Positions 12,154-23,199 of a DNA stretch of 64,000 nucleotides are shown here, one piece after another. A program made the position numbers and the translations under genes. Origin of the DNA: Lotus japonicus (lineage: Eukaryota; Streptophyta; Magnoliopsida; Fabales; Fabaceae); NCBI RefSeq assembly GCF_012489685.1, contig NC_080046.1:40449176-40513175 (forward strand). The letters run 5' to 3'. The notes below the pieces were generated by a model that was given only the letters and a program-made list of their open reading frames with translations, ran no database searches and was not told the DNA's origin. Each line of letters begins with the position of its first letter. Position 1 is the first letter of the stretch.

Positions 12154-13935
12154 TTTTTTTTTGATAGGTAAAAGTATATAAATAGATTATCACAAAAAAC
12201 CCCTAAGGACAGGACCCTCAGGGGGCGAAGATCACCCACTAATACAAGGCACTTCGACGAACAAAAAGAAGCCCGCTAAAACGAACAGGAACTAAACAGG
12301 CAAAAAAACAAGAGCATAGGCCACAAAGAACATCCTAACTCTTTCACAGACATAACCAGGGTATACAAGCGTGACTCAAGTCTTAAAATGATCCTCATAG
12401 ACCTTCTCCAAACCACGGATAGCCTCTATGTCGCTTCTCTCGAACTCTAACCCCAATACTTTGCCAAGCAACCACGTCTTTTTCGAGCGCGTGAAGTAAG
12501 GTCCACCACTACCAGGAGAAGCACCAGCTTCCTCTAAATCCCCCCGCTGCTCCTCGCATCCCAAAATCGGATTACTCTGGTAGGGAGGAGGAACCTTTTT
12601 GGGACGCCCACGTCTACGAGGTAACTGAACTTGCTGCTGTACAACACATCCCTCCTCAAGCGCAGAACCAACGACATCCGTCCCCCCATCAAAAGAACCC
12701 AAAGCTGGGCAAGGAGAGGACACTGACATAACCACTGAGCCCGCCTGCATCGGAGAAACATCAGCAGCAACTGCACAAGAACCAGAGGAGACCAAATCCA
12801 AGGACTTAGAGCTCTCCAACAACCCAGAACCACGACTCAAACCTGCAAGACACAAATTCAAAGGAGTAAAAGTCCTCAAAGCATTCCTAACACCCACAGA
12901 CACCGACAGAAGAGATGGAGCAACAGACAATATAAGGTCCCGGTGCCAACACCCAACCGAGGACCCTTTGAGAAGAAAAGACAAGCCGTTCACCCAAAAC
13001 CCCCTCAATCCAAACCGAGAATCAAACGCGCCCTCACCTCCCTGCACAACCTCTGCTACCGCCGCCACAAGCTCGACTAAGCCGCCTCTGCTACGCCACT
13101 CCATCCTAGCCGCACCTAGAGCTAAACAGCCGCTGACTTCACCACCTCCCTCTTCTACTCCTCTCACGATGCTATCCCCACCAAAAACCGCCCTTGCAAT
13201 CTCTGGAAATAGGAACTGAACCGGAACTTTCGTCCCCTCTTCAAACGAATATCCAACTCCATCAAGCATCCTAACCTCATCCTCAGAAAAAGAAGGCGCA
13301 ACTCTGCCCCTCCTAAGCCCCACTGCAACATCACGCCATGAATAGGGAAAAGGGGGAAAAGAACCAGCCACCCGTTGTTGAACTGGAGCAGAACAACGCT
13401 TCCCCTGAGCCGAAGCGTTCTGGACCTCCACGCCAGAAGAACAAGGAGAAGACCCACTACCCCGTGGGGATCTGGCCATGGCAGCCGACAAAGAAGCATT
13501 CCCCATCAAAACGCCATTGATACCCAGAATCGCCTTCTCCGCCTGGTCACGAAGCTCATACCGAACAAAACCGAAACGGAAAAGTCGCCCAATCTTTCTT
13601 TGTCTCTGAACAAAGAGATTGAGAACCTTACCAAATTTTGAACACAAGTTGCGAAGAAGGAGATAATCAGCCTTCTCATCGATTCCGTCAATGAAAACAG
13701 AGAAACACTTCCTCCCACCACCGTTTCTTCCACCGGACCCACCGTCTGCATCACCGTCCTTCTCGCCGCCTTCCACCTCGCCGTCAACATTGCCATCACC
13801 GCGAACCGCCGACGAGCCCTCCTGATTCGCCACCGCCGTCCCAGGGGAACATTGCCCAGAAACCCTAGCAGAGGGGTTCATGTAATATATTACTATTGAT
13901 TCAATGTAATTTGTATCATAAAAAAGAAAAAACAA
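12154..13935 (-). mobile_element. ORF1-only LINE derivative
   Basis: A minus-strand LINE whose 3' end is seen as a T-run at 12154-12162 preceded (minus strand) by TTTTACCTATC, a common end of plant L1 elements. About 210 bases of 3' untranslated sequence separate this tail from a long ORF1 (13881-12376). No ORF2 (endonuclease or RT) lies between, so the element looks internally deleted. The 5' limit is uncertain and is placed where the open frame ends. Imperfect matches in both flanks (ATTCAAT near 12127 and near 13897) are too weak to call a target duplication. Confidence 0.6.
12376..13881 (-). CDS. LINE ORF1-like RNA-binding protein (RRM, AT-hook)
   Basis: An uninterrupted 501-codon frame if started at the methionine at 13881 (MNPSARV). 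The open frame reaches 13935, but the extra 18 residues are encoded by AT-rich DNA that looks like flank. An RNA-recognition motif lies in the first third: FSVFIDGI as RNP2, then RFGFVRYE as RNP1. A long low-complexity Ser/Gly/Val-rich middle follows, then an AT-hook-like RRRGRPKK and a C-terminal TWLLGKVLGLEFE segment typical of plant L1 ORF1 ends. ORF1 proteins coat LINE RNA. The intact frame suggests a recent copy or one mobilised in trans. There is no zinc knuckle, which many plant ORF1 proteins have. Confidence 0.7.
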   Translation of the reverse strand: MNPSARVSGQCSPGTAVANQEGSSAVRGDGNVDGEVEGGEKDGDADGGSGGRNGGGRKCFSVFIDGIDEKADYLLLRNLCSKFGKVLNLFVQRQRKIGRLFRFGFVRYELRDQAEKAILGINGVLMGNASLSAAMARSPRGSGSSPCSSGVEVQNASAQGKRCSAPVQQRVAGSFPPFPYSWRDVAVGLRRGRVAPSFSEDEVRMLDGVGYSFEEGTKVPVQFLFPEIARAVFGGDSIVRGVEEGGGEVSGCLALGAARMEWRSRGGLVELVAAVAEVVQGGEGAFDSRFGLRGFWVNGLSFLLKGSSVGCWHRDLILSVAPSLLSVSVGVRNALRTFTPLNLCLAGLSRGSGLLESSKSLDLVSSGSCAVAADVSPMQAGSVVMSVSSPCPALGSFDGGTDVVGSALEEGCVVQQQVQLPRRRGRPKKVPPPYQSNPILGCEEQRGDLEEAGASPGSGGPYFTRSKKTWLLGKVLGLEFERSDIEAIRGLEKVYEDHFKT

Positions 13936-14423
13936 CCTAAGGAAAACTGCATGAACAAAGCTAAGTTAAATGCTTAAGTTCAAGGGATCCCCACCAATTT
14001 GTGATGTTATAATTAAATATAAATTTAAAATATTTAAAATGAATGGTAAACAAAAGAAATATGATTTGATGCATGTGTAAAACTTCTTCCTATGCTATCA
14101 ATAATTAAATATTAAATCTTTATTTAATTATTACATCAGATGGGTTCAAAGGCGGATTAAGCGGGCATGAACACCATCAATACCATTTTAATCCCTGCTA
14201 CTTCAGTTTGGCTTAATATTTTCGTAAACTCGGTCTCACCTAGGAGGTCAAGATTGGAAATACTACAAGTTTCAATTTTTTTATACGTCAGAAAGATAAA
14301 TTATATTATTTAAAAATTGATTCCGGATCTCCCAAACTCATATGTCTCTTAACACTTGAGTTTGATTGACATGTCACTTAAAATATTTATTATAATTTTT
14401 TTGAATGATATTTATTATCAATA
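13936..14423. other. Unassigned AT-rich spacer
   Basis: No coding signal, repeat or terminus recognised between the LINE and the Helitron. It is host or old element sequence. Confidence 0.5.
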
Positions 14424-14605
14424 TCAATATATATTAGAAAAGAACAACTTCTAGCATGACGTGTCGCTCTCACAGGTCAAGTTAGTGACGTGTCGCTCCC
14501 AGATTAATTCTCACCTAATATTTTACATGTAAGCTCTTTCTCCTTGGCCCCACTTGCCACATGTGCCCTGATTTTTCCTTACTTTATTTCTCCTTAATAA
14601 AAAAA

Positions 14606-15085
14606 ATACATTTTTAAATTTTAGATTTGATTAGGATTTAGGTTTTTTATTTCTTGATTTTATCTTAATTTATTTTTGATTTATTTTTAGAGTATTAATT
14701 AATTTTTAGGGTATTTTTGTTGAATTTTCGGATTTTTAATTAATTCCGGATTTTATGAGTTTTTATTGTGATTTGCTAGATTTTGATAGTTTTTATCTAT
14801 ATTTATTTAGTACATTTTTTAATTTTAGATTTGATTAGGATTTATGTTGTTTATTTCTGGATTTTATCTTAATTTATATTATTATTTATTTTTAGAGTAT
14901 TAATTAATTTTTATGGTATTTTTATTGAATTTTCGGATTTTTAATTAATTCCGGATTTTATGAGTTTTTATTGTGATTTGCTAGATTTTGATAGTTTTTA
15001 TCTATATTTATTTAGTACATTTTTAAATTTTAGATTTGATTAGGATTTATGTTGTTTATTTTATGATTTTATCTTAATATAAAAT
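14606..15085. repeat. 204-bp tandem repeat, about 2.3 copies
   Basis: TTAGATTTGATTAGGATTTA occurs at 14621, 14825 and 15030, with the intervening AT-rich sequence repeated almost exactly (spacing 204-205 bp). It lies near the 5' end of the Helitron. Confidence 0.9.
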
Positions 15086-16253
15086 CTGTGATAAGTAATT
15101 TAAATCAATAATACATCCCATCAGCAAAAACCCTCTTAAAACCCTGCCTACCTCCACCATCTCCTCCATGGAATTCATCTCCTCCATGCAATTCTCATCT
15201 CATCTCTCCACTGAACGGAACCACCCCCACAAAATCGTCTCATCTCTCCACGGAACCACTTTGCCATCGACTTGCAATCGCATCCCTCCGATTTGCTGCC
15301 TTGGACTGATTGGGAAGGTTGCAGATGGAGTGCAGATGGAGGTTTCAAATTATTTTCTTCCTTTGCTTGCATAATATGTTATGGTTTTTTTCAATTTTAT
15401 TTTACTTTACCTTTAACTTTCATTCACTCATGTTTGACTTCAAGGTCAATTTCGTTCATCACTTGTCATGCTAATTTCAAATTCTTTTCTTCAGGTTTTT
15501 TTTATAGATATTCCACCAAAAGAGATTCTTTGGAAGCCATGGATGGTGAGTCCATTTTATATTCTATATGGAATTTTGCAATATTTTGATTTGTTTTTTA
15601 TGTTTTCTGATTCTCCTTTGTATGTGATTCTATTTTATTCGTTTTTCTTAATTTGCATCTAAAATTTGTGTCCTATGTTATAGGAGGTGAAACATTGATA
15701 TGTGTATGTTTTGATTAACCTAATCATTGTCAGTGAAGTGGATTGGGGGAGTGAAAGAATTGAGGGGAGAGAAAGGAGAAGTTGTAGATTTTTTTTCCTT
15801 GCAACTTTTTTATTTGGTAATTTTTTCTTTTTGCCTGCTTCTTGCACCGAGGAAATTAATTATTATTGTTGGTGCTTGCCGTTACAACTACAGAACTACA
15901 TATCATGGATGAGATTTTACTGCTTATCTTTGTTCGCTCAAGCTATACTATTGAGGTTAGGCTTTTAAAATTGGTGCTATCCTTTCTAATATGCTAAAAC
16001 GCCTAAACCAATGTTCTAACAATAAATTGATTTCCTTGGCTTCCCTGGAAACATTTGACATGAATTTATCCGTAGGTACAGAACGGCAATGAGGTGCATA
16101 CCTCTTTCTGACTACACTCTCTGATTCTCAGCTAGCTGACGATGAAACATAATTGATGACTCAAGATCTTATCTTGCTCTCATTTCAAGTAAGCCACGAA
16201 ACATGTGAGATCAGTACTCATGGAGGTTTTTCTCAGTCCATTATATGTATGTA

Positions 16254-16379
16254 TTCACCAGATAAGAGATAGAGATGTGTGTTTGGTGTTGCACTACTGT
16301 GATGCATATGTATATATTCACCAGATAAGAGATAGAGGTGTGTGTTTGGTGTTGCACTACCATGATGCATATATAGTTT
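16254..16379. repeat. 63-bp tandem duplication
   Basis: TTCACCAGATAAGAGATAGA begins at 16254 and again at 16317, and the full 63-bp unit ending in GATGCATAT is duplicated with few differences. Confidence 0.9.
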
Positions 16380-18805
16380 TACTGACTTAGTTCATCAATT
16401 CCACATCTATCTATCATCATTACATATATTAAAAGTCACTTTTCGAAGGCAATATTAGATTTTATAATTAATCATTGTTCTACTATGGTTCAATTAATCA
16501 AACTTTAGTGTGATTGGAAGTCTTGCTTGCATGAGTGTGTAATTATCACATTACGATTTAGTATCAGCATATATTTTTGATTTGGTTATTGTACTTTCAA
16601 CAACAGTGCTACATAAAGCAAAGAGTTGTTTTAGCCGCTCAACAAATATAATGGGTCTAAAATTTCTAGAGGGGTTTTCTTCCATTCATCTTCTTTAGTA
16701 GCATGTGATTAGTTTCCCCTTACAAATAGATCTGATTGGTTATGGAAACCACTGGAAGGCCATAGCCAAAAAGTGGCTTCAATTCATTCTTTGGCTTTCA
16801 TATCTGTCTGCAAATTTGATTTCTATCTTTGCACTATCATAGCTAGATTGATGTTGCAGATATTGCTATTATGTTTGGTGGTCTTTAGTCTATCCTACTC
16901 TAACATGTCTATCAATCTCACTTCATGAGTTCTTGATTTTCTGTTACTTAGAATGCAGATATGGCTGGAAGCTGCTGATTTGGAAGCAAGTTTGATTTGA
17001 ATTAGCATGAGTTCATATTAATTCATGTTAAAGTTGGACAACAATCAGGAATAGCACCTAGGATTGCTGCTGATTTGGAAGCAAGTTTCATTTGATTTTT
17101 AATTAGAAATAAATATTTTAATGATTTAAATTCAAAATGTGATACCTTCTTACTTTATGAAGTGCTTTTTTATGCCAAAGAACAGACTCTGGTTGCAGTG
17201 AAAACAAAATTTGCATATGATGTTAGGTACTGTGTGGAATTTGTGAGTGTGTTTGTGGATAATTTATAAGAAAAGCGGTGGTGATAATGAGGTAGAGAAA
17301 TCTGAGAGAGATTTTGATGTAAATGGAGATTTTTCTTTCTTATGAGATTGCACTTTTAATCCTTATTCACACCATTCGAAATTTCCATTATTAATACTAT
17401 TATTTTCGACACTTATGTCACTGACAAATAATAATTAGGTTCTGATGTAATGTATATTCTTTGTAATGGAGAATTAAGTAGTTGTTTTTAAGAGTCTTTT
17501 ATATATAATTCAGATGCAAACAATATGCACCCAGCTATCACTTGAACACTAGAGCAAGTAAAGGGAGCATACTACGACTGCTTTACTATTCTGAATTTTT
17601 TTATCGCAGAAATGCTCGGTAAGTACAACAAGCTCAAAAGCAGAATAGCATGATGAAACTACTAGATATTATTAATGAACCAAACCTTTCAGTTCCTAAC
17701 TGTCAAGACCGTCGCTAGAAATTTGTTCTAAAGTACGCCCTTTAGTACTACTATAAGAGCAAAGCAACATGCTTCTTATATTGGGAGATAGACAAAAGCA
17801 GAAGTTGCCTTAGTAAGCTTTCTTACCTAGATCAATAGAAAAACCAACTGAAACTCGATCGTTGAAAGTTGGAATGACAAGGTTTACTCTTAAAGTCTTC
17901 GGCAGGAGGAGGATACAAGAGATCGACCTTGAAGCAAGCAAGGTATGGTGGGTGCCATCATCTTCATCGATATTACCCACCAGATAGACTTGAGAAAAGA
18001 CTTTCAGGCATCCTGAGAGTAAGGAGAAGTTGTATCTAAATGTATTAGAAAGAGCCTAAAAGCTTTTATATATAGGAAGAATGTTTTACATGAAAATACT
18101 TCTACATAAAAATAAATGTTAATAAGATTTCATCGGAATTTTTTTTGTTACAAGAAAAACATAATATAATATAGTTTGATGTTAATTTTTTACTACATAA
18201 TAATATAGTCCATTTTAATTTTTTTGTACAAATTATTATAGGAGTTAAATTCTCCTACGAGAAGAAATATATTTTAACAAGAAAGTACCTTCATTAAGTA
18301 TTAATTAATGTATCAAATACAATAACAAATTTCGCGGTACATTTTTTTTTCCAAGATTAAAATGTGTTCTGTATGCTTTATTGGTGATTCTTCATATCTA
18401 TAATTTTTGTTATTGTCTTTAGACTCATGAAGAATGTGAAACGACTTCATGTTGATATGGGTCAAACATAGTTTATTTTATTGTGTAAAAAATGAACTCG
18501 CATAATCACGTACATAAAGAATCTTTTCTCTTTTTTTCATTGTAGATTAAATCAGCTATTGTTTATTAGCCATCATTAAACCACATCCCTTAATATGTTT
18601 TTGCATAATTTGAGATTTGGTTAACCAATTTTTTTATTAGTTATTCAATTGTACGAAGTTCAATCTATGCAACAAGGGTTTTAATTTATATTAAAACTTT
18701 TTGTCCACTTTGCTCATCATTTCATACTCTTCTATTTCATCCGTTGTTTATTATATTTTTAATGATCAAGGTATTAATTGACCTATCAAATATAATAGAT
18801 GTATT

Positions 18806-18836
18806 CCCGTGCAACGCGCGGGTAAAAAACACTAGT
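18806..18836 (+). other. Helitron 3' terminal hairpin and CTAG end
   Basis: The stem CCCGTGC/GCGCGGG has one T-G position in an otherwise perfect 7-bp stem with a 3-base loop. Nine bases later come CTAG and the target T. This is the termination signal of rolling-circle Helitron transposition. Confidence 0.8.
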
Positions 18837-19222
18837 AAAAATTATTTTGCCTTCTTTGTACCATACATCCAAAACTGAAATTCAACTTTGTCTTATCCGG
18901 AATATAGTAAAGTTGTAAAGTTGGTTTATTTGCTTACGGAATTAGTGGATATTTGTATTTATTAAATAGAATAATAAAATACAGATATATATGTTTTGAA
19001 TTTTTATGAGTGGATAACGATAATATATATACCATGTACGTTGTATTTAGTGGATCGTCAAAATCCTTTCAGATTGTGATTTGTATTGTTTATTGATTCT
19101 GAGAGCTGTCAAATTTTATTTCTTTTCAAGATTCAATGAATTGAATGGCTAATATATGGCCTTTTTTTCAAGATTCAATTGAATTGAAAAACAAAACTGC
19201 AACCAAACATCCCCTATGACTA
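18837..19222. other. Spacer ending in a palindromic junction
   Basis: No gene. Near its right edge AAAACTGCAACCAAACAT (about 19193-19210) is the inverted complement of the start of the next segment (GTTTGGTTGCAGTTTTG, about 19229-19245), with roughly 18 bases between. Confidence 0.55.
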
Positions 19223-19480
19223 AGGGCCTGTTTGGTTGCAGTTTTGTTTTCAGTTTTTAAAAACAATTTTCACAAACAATTTTTAAAAACAGTTTTCAGA
19301 AGAAGAAAACAGGTTAAATGACATGGTTTCTAACATTTAGAAAACTGATTTATAAAAACTAAAAACAGAAACTGAAAACATCTTTTAGCTGTTTTGGTTT
19401 TTTAGTTTTAAAAACTGAAAATGAGAACTGTTTTCAAAAACAGTTTTTGAAAACAGGTCCTACCAAACAGGTTTTCAGTT
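19223..19480. mobile_element. MITE-like segment (hAT-type ends suspected)
   Basis: It starts GGGCCTGTTTGGTTGC and has ACCAAACAGG near 19462-19471, a terminal inverted repeat common in hAT-derived MITEs. The interior is filled with inverted copies of CAGTTTTTAAAAAC-like sequence and would fold into a long hairpin. No 8-bp target duplication is visible, so the exact ends are unsure. Confidence 0.5.
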
Positions 19481-19490
19481 TTTAAAAAGG

Positions 19491-19610
19491 TGGTTACCTC
19501 CGTACGCGTCGCGGCGTCCCGTCCCTAGTGGCTTGGCGAGCTAACAAATCTGCAGTGTTGTTCATGTCCCATGGAAATTGTACCAAAACAACCTTCTAGT
19601 CCCAACGAAG
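19491..19610 (-). pseudogene. LINE RNase H C-terminus (left half of split locus)
   Basis: The minus strand from 19610 reads VVLVQFPWDMNNTADLLAR, the C-terminal motif of plant LINE-type RNase H (RVT_3) with its conserved N..AD.LA. The N-terminal part of the same domain lies at 32366-32760, and the two halves are separated exactly by element B and its duplicated CGAAG. Confidence 0.75.
19606..19610. other. Target-site duplication of element B, left copy (CGAAG)
   Basis: CGAAG precedes the TG of the left LTR and recurs at 32366-32370 just after the CA of the right LTR. Confidence 0.95.
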
Positions 19611-19999
19611 TGTAACACCCCGATTTCCAGGTGTCACTTTAGTAACCAAAAATAATCTTTACGCGGAAAACAGGTAATTTTTTTTTTCGTTTTCTTTCCT
19701 TTAAATCAAAACGATAAGGAAGTAAAGACAAAACCCAACTACTAAACTAACCGATATACAACATATATACATGTACAGCCTCAGCTGCACTCCATGTCAC
19801 GCGCACTCGCAGTGACTCCAAAGCAGTGTGCCCGTAGGCAAATATATACAGACCCAGAAGTGTAAGTGAGAAAAGTATAATTACAAACCACTAGGAGAAA
19901 GTCGGCCTCAATATGGCCTAAGCAAAGACCCCTATGGTCCAACTGACTCACTGTGATCCCTCAGTAAGAGAACCACACGAAAAGTCATGCGTCGGAAAC

Positions 20000-20221
20000 C
20001 TACCCGATCCCAAAAGCAAAACGAATCAGAGCTCTACACAAAACATGACGCCTGCCCAAACCTAACCTCCCAGTGCCAAACCCACAACGATCTGAAGTCG
20101 GCAAGTTGAAGCTCAACTCCATGCGCCATAGAACTCCTTTCGTCAGACGTCCACGCTCGTCAGTTCGGTCCTCCATGACCCTTCCCCGATACGTCGCCCG
20201 GTGACCAGCAACATCGATCAC
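20000..20221 (-). pseudogene. LTR leader ORF, partial copy in element B 3' LTR
   Basis: A 73-codon frame on the minus strand begins MIDVAGHRATYRGRVMEDR and matches residues 54-95 of the 179-codon leader ORF in solo LTR F. In the 29-codon stretch 20206-20120 about 20 residues are identical, and 11 of the 20 differing codons are silent. Upstream the frame is lost (homologous DNA continues to about 20370 in other frames), and the C-terminal acidic part is replaced. The function is unknown. Confidence 0.5.
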
Positions 20222-20545
20222 CCAAGCGGTGGGGCATCCCGATCCTGCAGCTCATATCTGATCCCCCCCCGAGGGAGAGACCACCGAGAACCAGTCGGCC
20301 ATCGACATCTGGCAGCAGGCCGACCGCCCAAACACAAACATACAAACAAAGCCAAGGCGCTAGGGTCAACTCACAGCAATAAGTACATATACACTCAACA
20401 TGTGACAGGGTATATATATAAGTTGTTATATAAGCATATAAGTAATCCTAGCATGTTATGGCTCTAACATTGCTTCAATAAACAAACAGCACACAGTCTC
20501 AGTCAGCATGAATGTATGCGTGAAATGCACAATATGAATCCGGAT

Positions 20546-20789
20546 TTGTGACGCGTTCCCGTTCGCCACAAGTGAAGCATTCCCGTTCTTCACTATGGAT
20601 GGACCATTCCCGTTATCCATCCAGGATGAAATCCATCCTGGATGAACCATTCCCGTTATTCATCCTTGGTGAACCATTCCCGTTATTCACCATATGATGA
20701 ACCATTCCCGTTATTCATCATTTATGCAAGGTGAACCATTCCCGTTATTCACCATGATATGCACAGGTGAACCATTCCCGTTATTCACC
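20546..20789. repeat. Array of eight hairpins with a constant loop (left LTR)
   Basis: Eight units share the core CATTCCCGTTA (first unit CGTTCCCGTTC). Each is flanked by its own complementary arms: TTGTG/CACAA, AGTGAAG/CTTCACT, TGGATGGA/TCCATCCA, GGATGAA/TTCATCC, GGTGAA/TTCACC, TGATGAA/TTCATCA, GGTGAA/TTCACC, GGTGAA/TTCACC. An extra core-less hairpin GGATG-AAATC-CATCC lies at 20624-20638. The arms vary between units but stay paired within each, which implies that the fold matters. The array lies in the transcribed LTR leader. Confidence 0.9.
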
Positions 20790-20880
20790 CGATTGAATGC
20801 AACGTGGTTAGCCAAACAACGAATCGCCCTTACCACGAAAGTGTTTAGCTCACAACCCAATCTCAACAAACCCATGAGTT

Positions 20881-21080
20881 AGTGTCGGTCAATACAACAC
20901 AACTCGGAGTAAGTGTCGGTCAATACAACACAGCTCCACCAACAAGAATACACAAGGGTCTAGTGTCGGTCAATACAACACAGCCCAAACAACAAGAGCG
21001 CTAAGTGTCGGTCAATACAACACCGCTCCAACAACAAGAGAACCCAAGGGATTAGTGTCGGTCAATACAACACAACCCCA
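20881..21080. repeat. Five spaced GTGTCGGTCAATACAACAC repeats (left LTR)
   Basis: Near-identical 20-bp motifs start at 20881, 20912, 20962, 21004 and 21054, separated by variable 11-31 bp CAACAAGAG-type spacers. Each has GTGT/ACAC ends that could pair. A second minisatellite beside the hairpin array. Confidence 0.9.
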
Positions 21081-22539
21081 TCAACAAGAGTACGTAAAGT
21101 ACTCGGTGACTTTTAATCATCACCATAGCTCACCTTAGTGGCTTTCCCCAATTCCAATAACTCACAACAAAGGTCGACTTTTCCCCGTCTTTCGTAAATA
21201 TTTTCCCCTTCAGTTTTCCTATACTTAAACATTAATAAAAATGATTTCAATTCAGATTAGTCAGGTTATGAGTTTATTTCTCAAAATCTAGGTTTCCCAA
21301 GTCTTTAGTTTTCGAAATTCTAATCCTTCTACGTTTTCCGAAAACCAACCACCCAAAAGAAGTTTCCCGGGGACAGTCTAAGTAAACCAACAAATACCAA
21401 CCAGGCTAGGTCTCAAACCCCTCATTTGGACATGCCTAGGGTTGCTCATCCAACCCAAAATATCAAAGATCACCAGATCAATGAATCTCCACTCCGAAGT
21501 CGCGTCAAAACGCTCAATTCAACACAACATCACATCATAAGTTATGAAAACATTCATAGCAATAAACCATCATCATAATCAATATCATAGCAAAGCATAA
21601 GTCGAATTTATCGACGCCTATCATGCAATCATAGCTAATATATATGTAAGTTGCCCTAACCTCGAGCTGTTCCAGCTTCACAAACAAAGTTCTCCTCAAA
21701 CAATTGCTCTGAGTCTTCCAAAGTTCCCTCAACTGAACCTCAGAGAAAAACAAAGCAGAATCCAAACAAAATCGATTAGTTCGATCGCAAAACAATACAT
21801 AAACGATAGACAAAGCATTAAAGCTTCAGAATAGGACAATCAGGTACGAAAAGGCAAGTTTTCGAAACCGAAAAACTCCCCACTAAAGGAAATAGTCCAC
21901 GGCCTCAAAGGAAAAAGGGCTTCGGCTCTTTTTCTTTGATCAAATCAATTCACAAGGTAGTTTTAGGATAAAACTAAGGCAAAGAAACTGTCGGAACAAT
22001 TTTCGGACAATCGGGTCGAAATATGACTATCCAGGGGCATTTTGGTCCAAAATAAAGGCTCAAAACTTCAAAGTTATCAGTTCTGAAAACAAATTTGACA
22101 GCAACGATCCTCATGACATCCGTGACAACAAATCCTAAAGGCACGAAGTCAGATTAAGTCTTTTCGACAATAAAGTTTCGAAATGTGAGCAAAAAAGGTT
22201 TTGAAACAGTTTTTCAGATCCTGGACAACTGGATCACAATCAGCGTTTACTGACAGAGGTTTTAGGCTCATGGGAACCTAGAGAACATAACCCAAGCAAG
22301 AAATCGAAGAAAACGGACAATTTTAGAAAAAGTTCAAAACTGTGAGCACAGAAACGACTTCAGAAACGCAACAGAAACAACAATCAGAGGTAGGAATCGT
22401 GTTAGTTACCTCGATACCTAGAAGTAGGGACGAACTGCACGAAGATCAGTCAAGTTTTCGCGAAAATCTTCTCCCCCCTTGCTCTCCACGAAATTCAGCC
22501 ACAATAGGAAGAAAATGAAGGAATTTTTGCTTTTCGAGC

Positions 22540-22548
22540 TATTTATAG
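22540..22548 (-). promoter_or_regulatory. TATA box, element B 3' LTR
   Basis: TATAAATAG on the minus strand about 620 bases from the LTR 5' end. Position conserved with the other LTR (31664-31672). Confidence 0.6.
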
Positions 22549-23161
22549 GCAGGCGAAATCGCGGGAAAAATGAAAATTTCGCGATTCCGATTTTTGCAGC
22601 ACGTTCACCAAGGAATTCTAAGAGAGATTCTGGCGTCGGAATTCCAGAACTACTTTTTGCTGTGATGCTCAGACGACAAAACTTCCAACAGAAGAAAGAT
22701 TGGAAATGTCGAAACAAGTCTGGTAACGTGGACGGAATCTTCGTTAGAAGTCCCGAATAGAAAAAGTCTTCATCCTTCGCTCAAAACTAGGGTTTCGAAG
22801 CAAAGAAATTAGAGTCGTCGAGCTTCCGGAAAGTGAAACCTATCGTGCGTACAGTCCAGAGTTCCGAAATGAAACGCTGGTCGATGGAAAAATAAAGAGA
22901 ATCTTTAAATTTTCCGAGAGTTCGAAATCTCACTCAAAACATTGCTTTAAGAGCGAAATAGCCTATTCTGGACACGCTCGCCATAAGGCAGGTGTGCAGA
23001 CGACTCGCACTAACTCCGAAAACAACTACGCAACATTCCTCAAGCAATTCCTGAACTTTCTTCTTCATTAATCTTTCTCAAATGTCAAACTCCTGTCACG
23101 CTTACACTGATTCTACGTGTGAGTCGGAAACTTAACTTGTTATGAAAATCCAGGTCTTACA

Positions 23162-23185
23162 ATACTCCCCTCCAAAAAGAAAGTT
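23162..23185 (-). other. Polypurine tract of element B
   Basis: TTTCTTTTTGGAGGGGAGTAT on the minus strand, abutting the 3' LTR. Confidence 0.8.
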
Positions 23186-23199
23186 TCGTCCTCGAAACT

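Larger units (their letters stand above)
14424..18835 (+). mobile_element. Probable non-autonomous Helitron
   Basis: The right end has the Helitron signature: a GC hairpin (18806-18822, CCCGTGC-AAC-GCGCGGG), a short AT spacer, then CTAG at 18832-18835 followed by T. The left end is placed at TC in TCAATATATATTAG (14424), preceded by A, which gives insertion between A and T. GACGTGTCGCTC occurs twice just inside (near 14458 and 14489), as in many plant Helitron 5' ends. No Rep/helicase frame is present, so it would depend on an autonomous partner. Internal features: a 204-bp tandem repeat (14606-15085), a 63-bp duplication (16254-16379) and a repeated CTGCTGATTTGGAAGCAAG (16972 and 17067). Some stretches (15480-15550) look like captured exon edges but I cannot name a gene. 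The 3' end is firm; the 5' end is moderate. Confidence 0.7.
19611..23161 (-). repeat. Element B 3' LTR
   Basis: 3551 bp, TGTAACACCC to GTCTTACA on the plus strand. Relative to the right LTR it has lost about 80 bp near 22650 (between short ACT repeats) and has one extra 18-bp piece in the hairpin array. Confidence 0.95.

Noticed and set aside
13164..13799. Minus-strand frames overlapping the LINE ORF1 (for example 13164-13499)
   Set aside because: Shadow frames of the GC-rich ORF1 with Leu/Arg-rich nonsense composition.
15168..15968. Short ORFs inside the Helitron as a gene
   Set aside because: Overlapping short frames without recognisable motifs. They may be captured exon pieces but nothing can be named.
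20546..20789. CRISPR-like array (constant core with variable flanks)
   Set aside because: The variable parts are complementary arms of each hairpin, not unique spacers of fixed length. It is in a plant LTR and duplicated with it.
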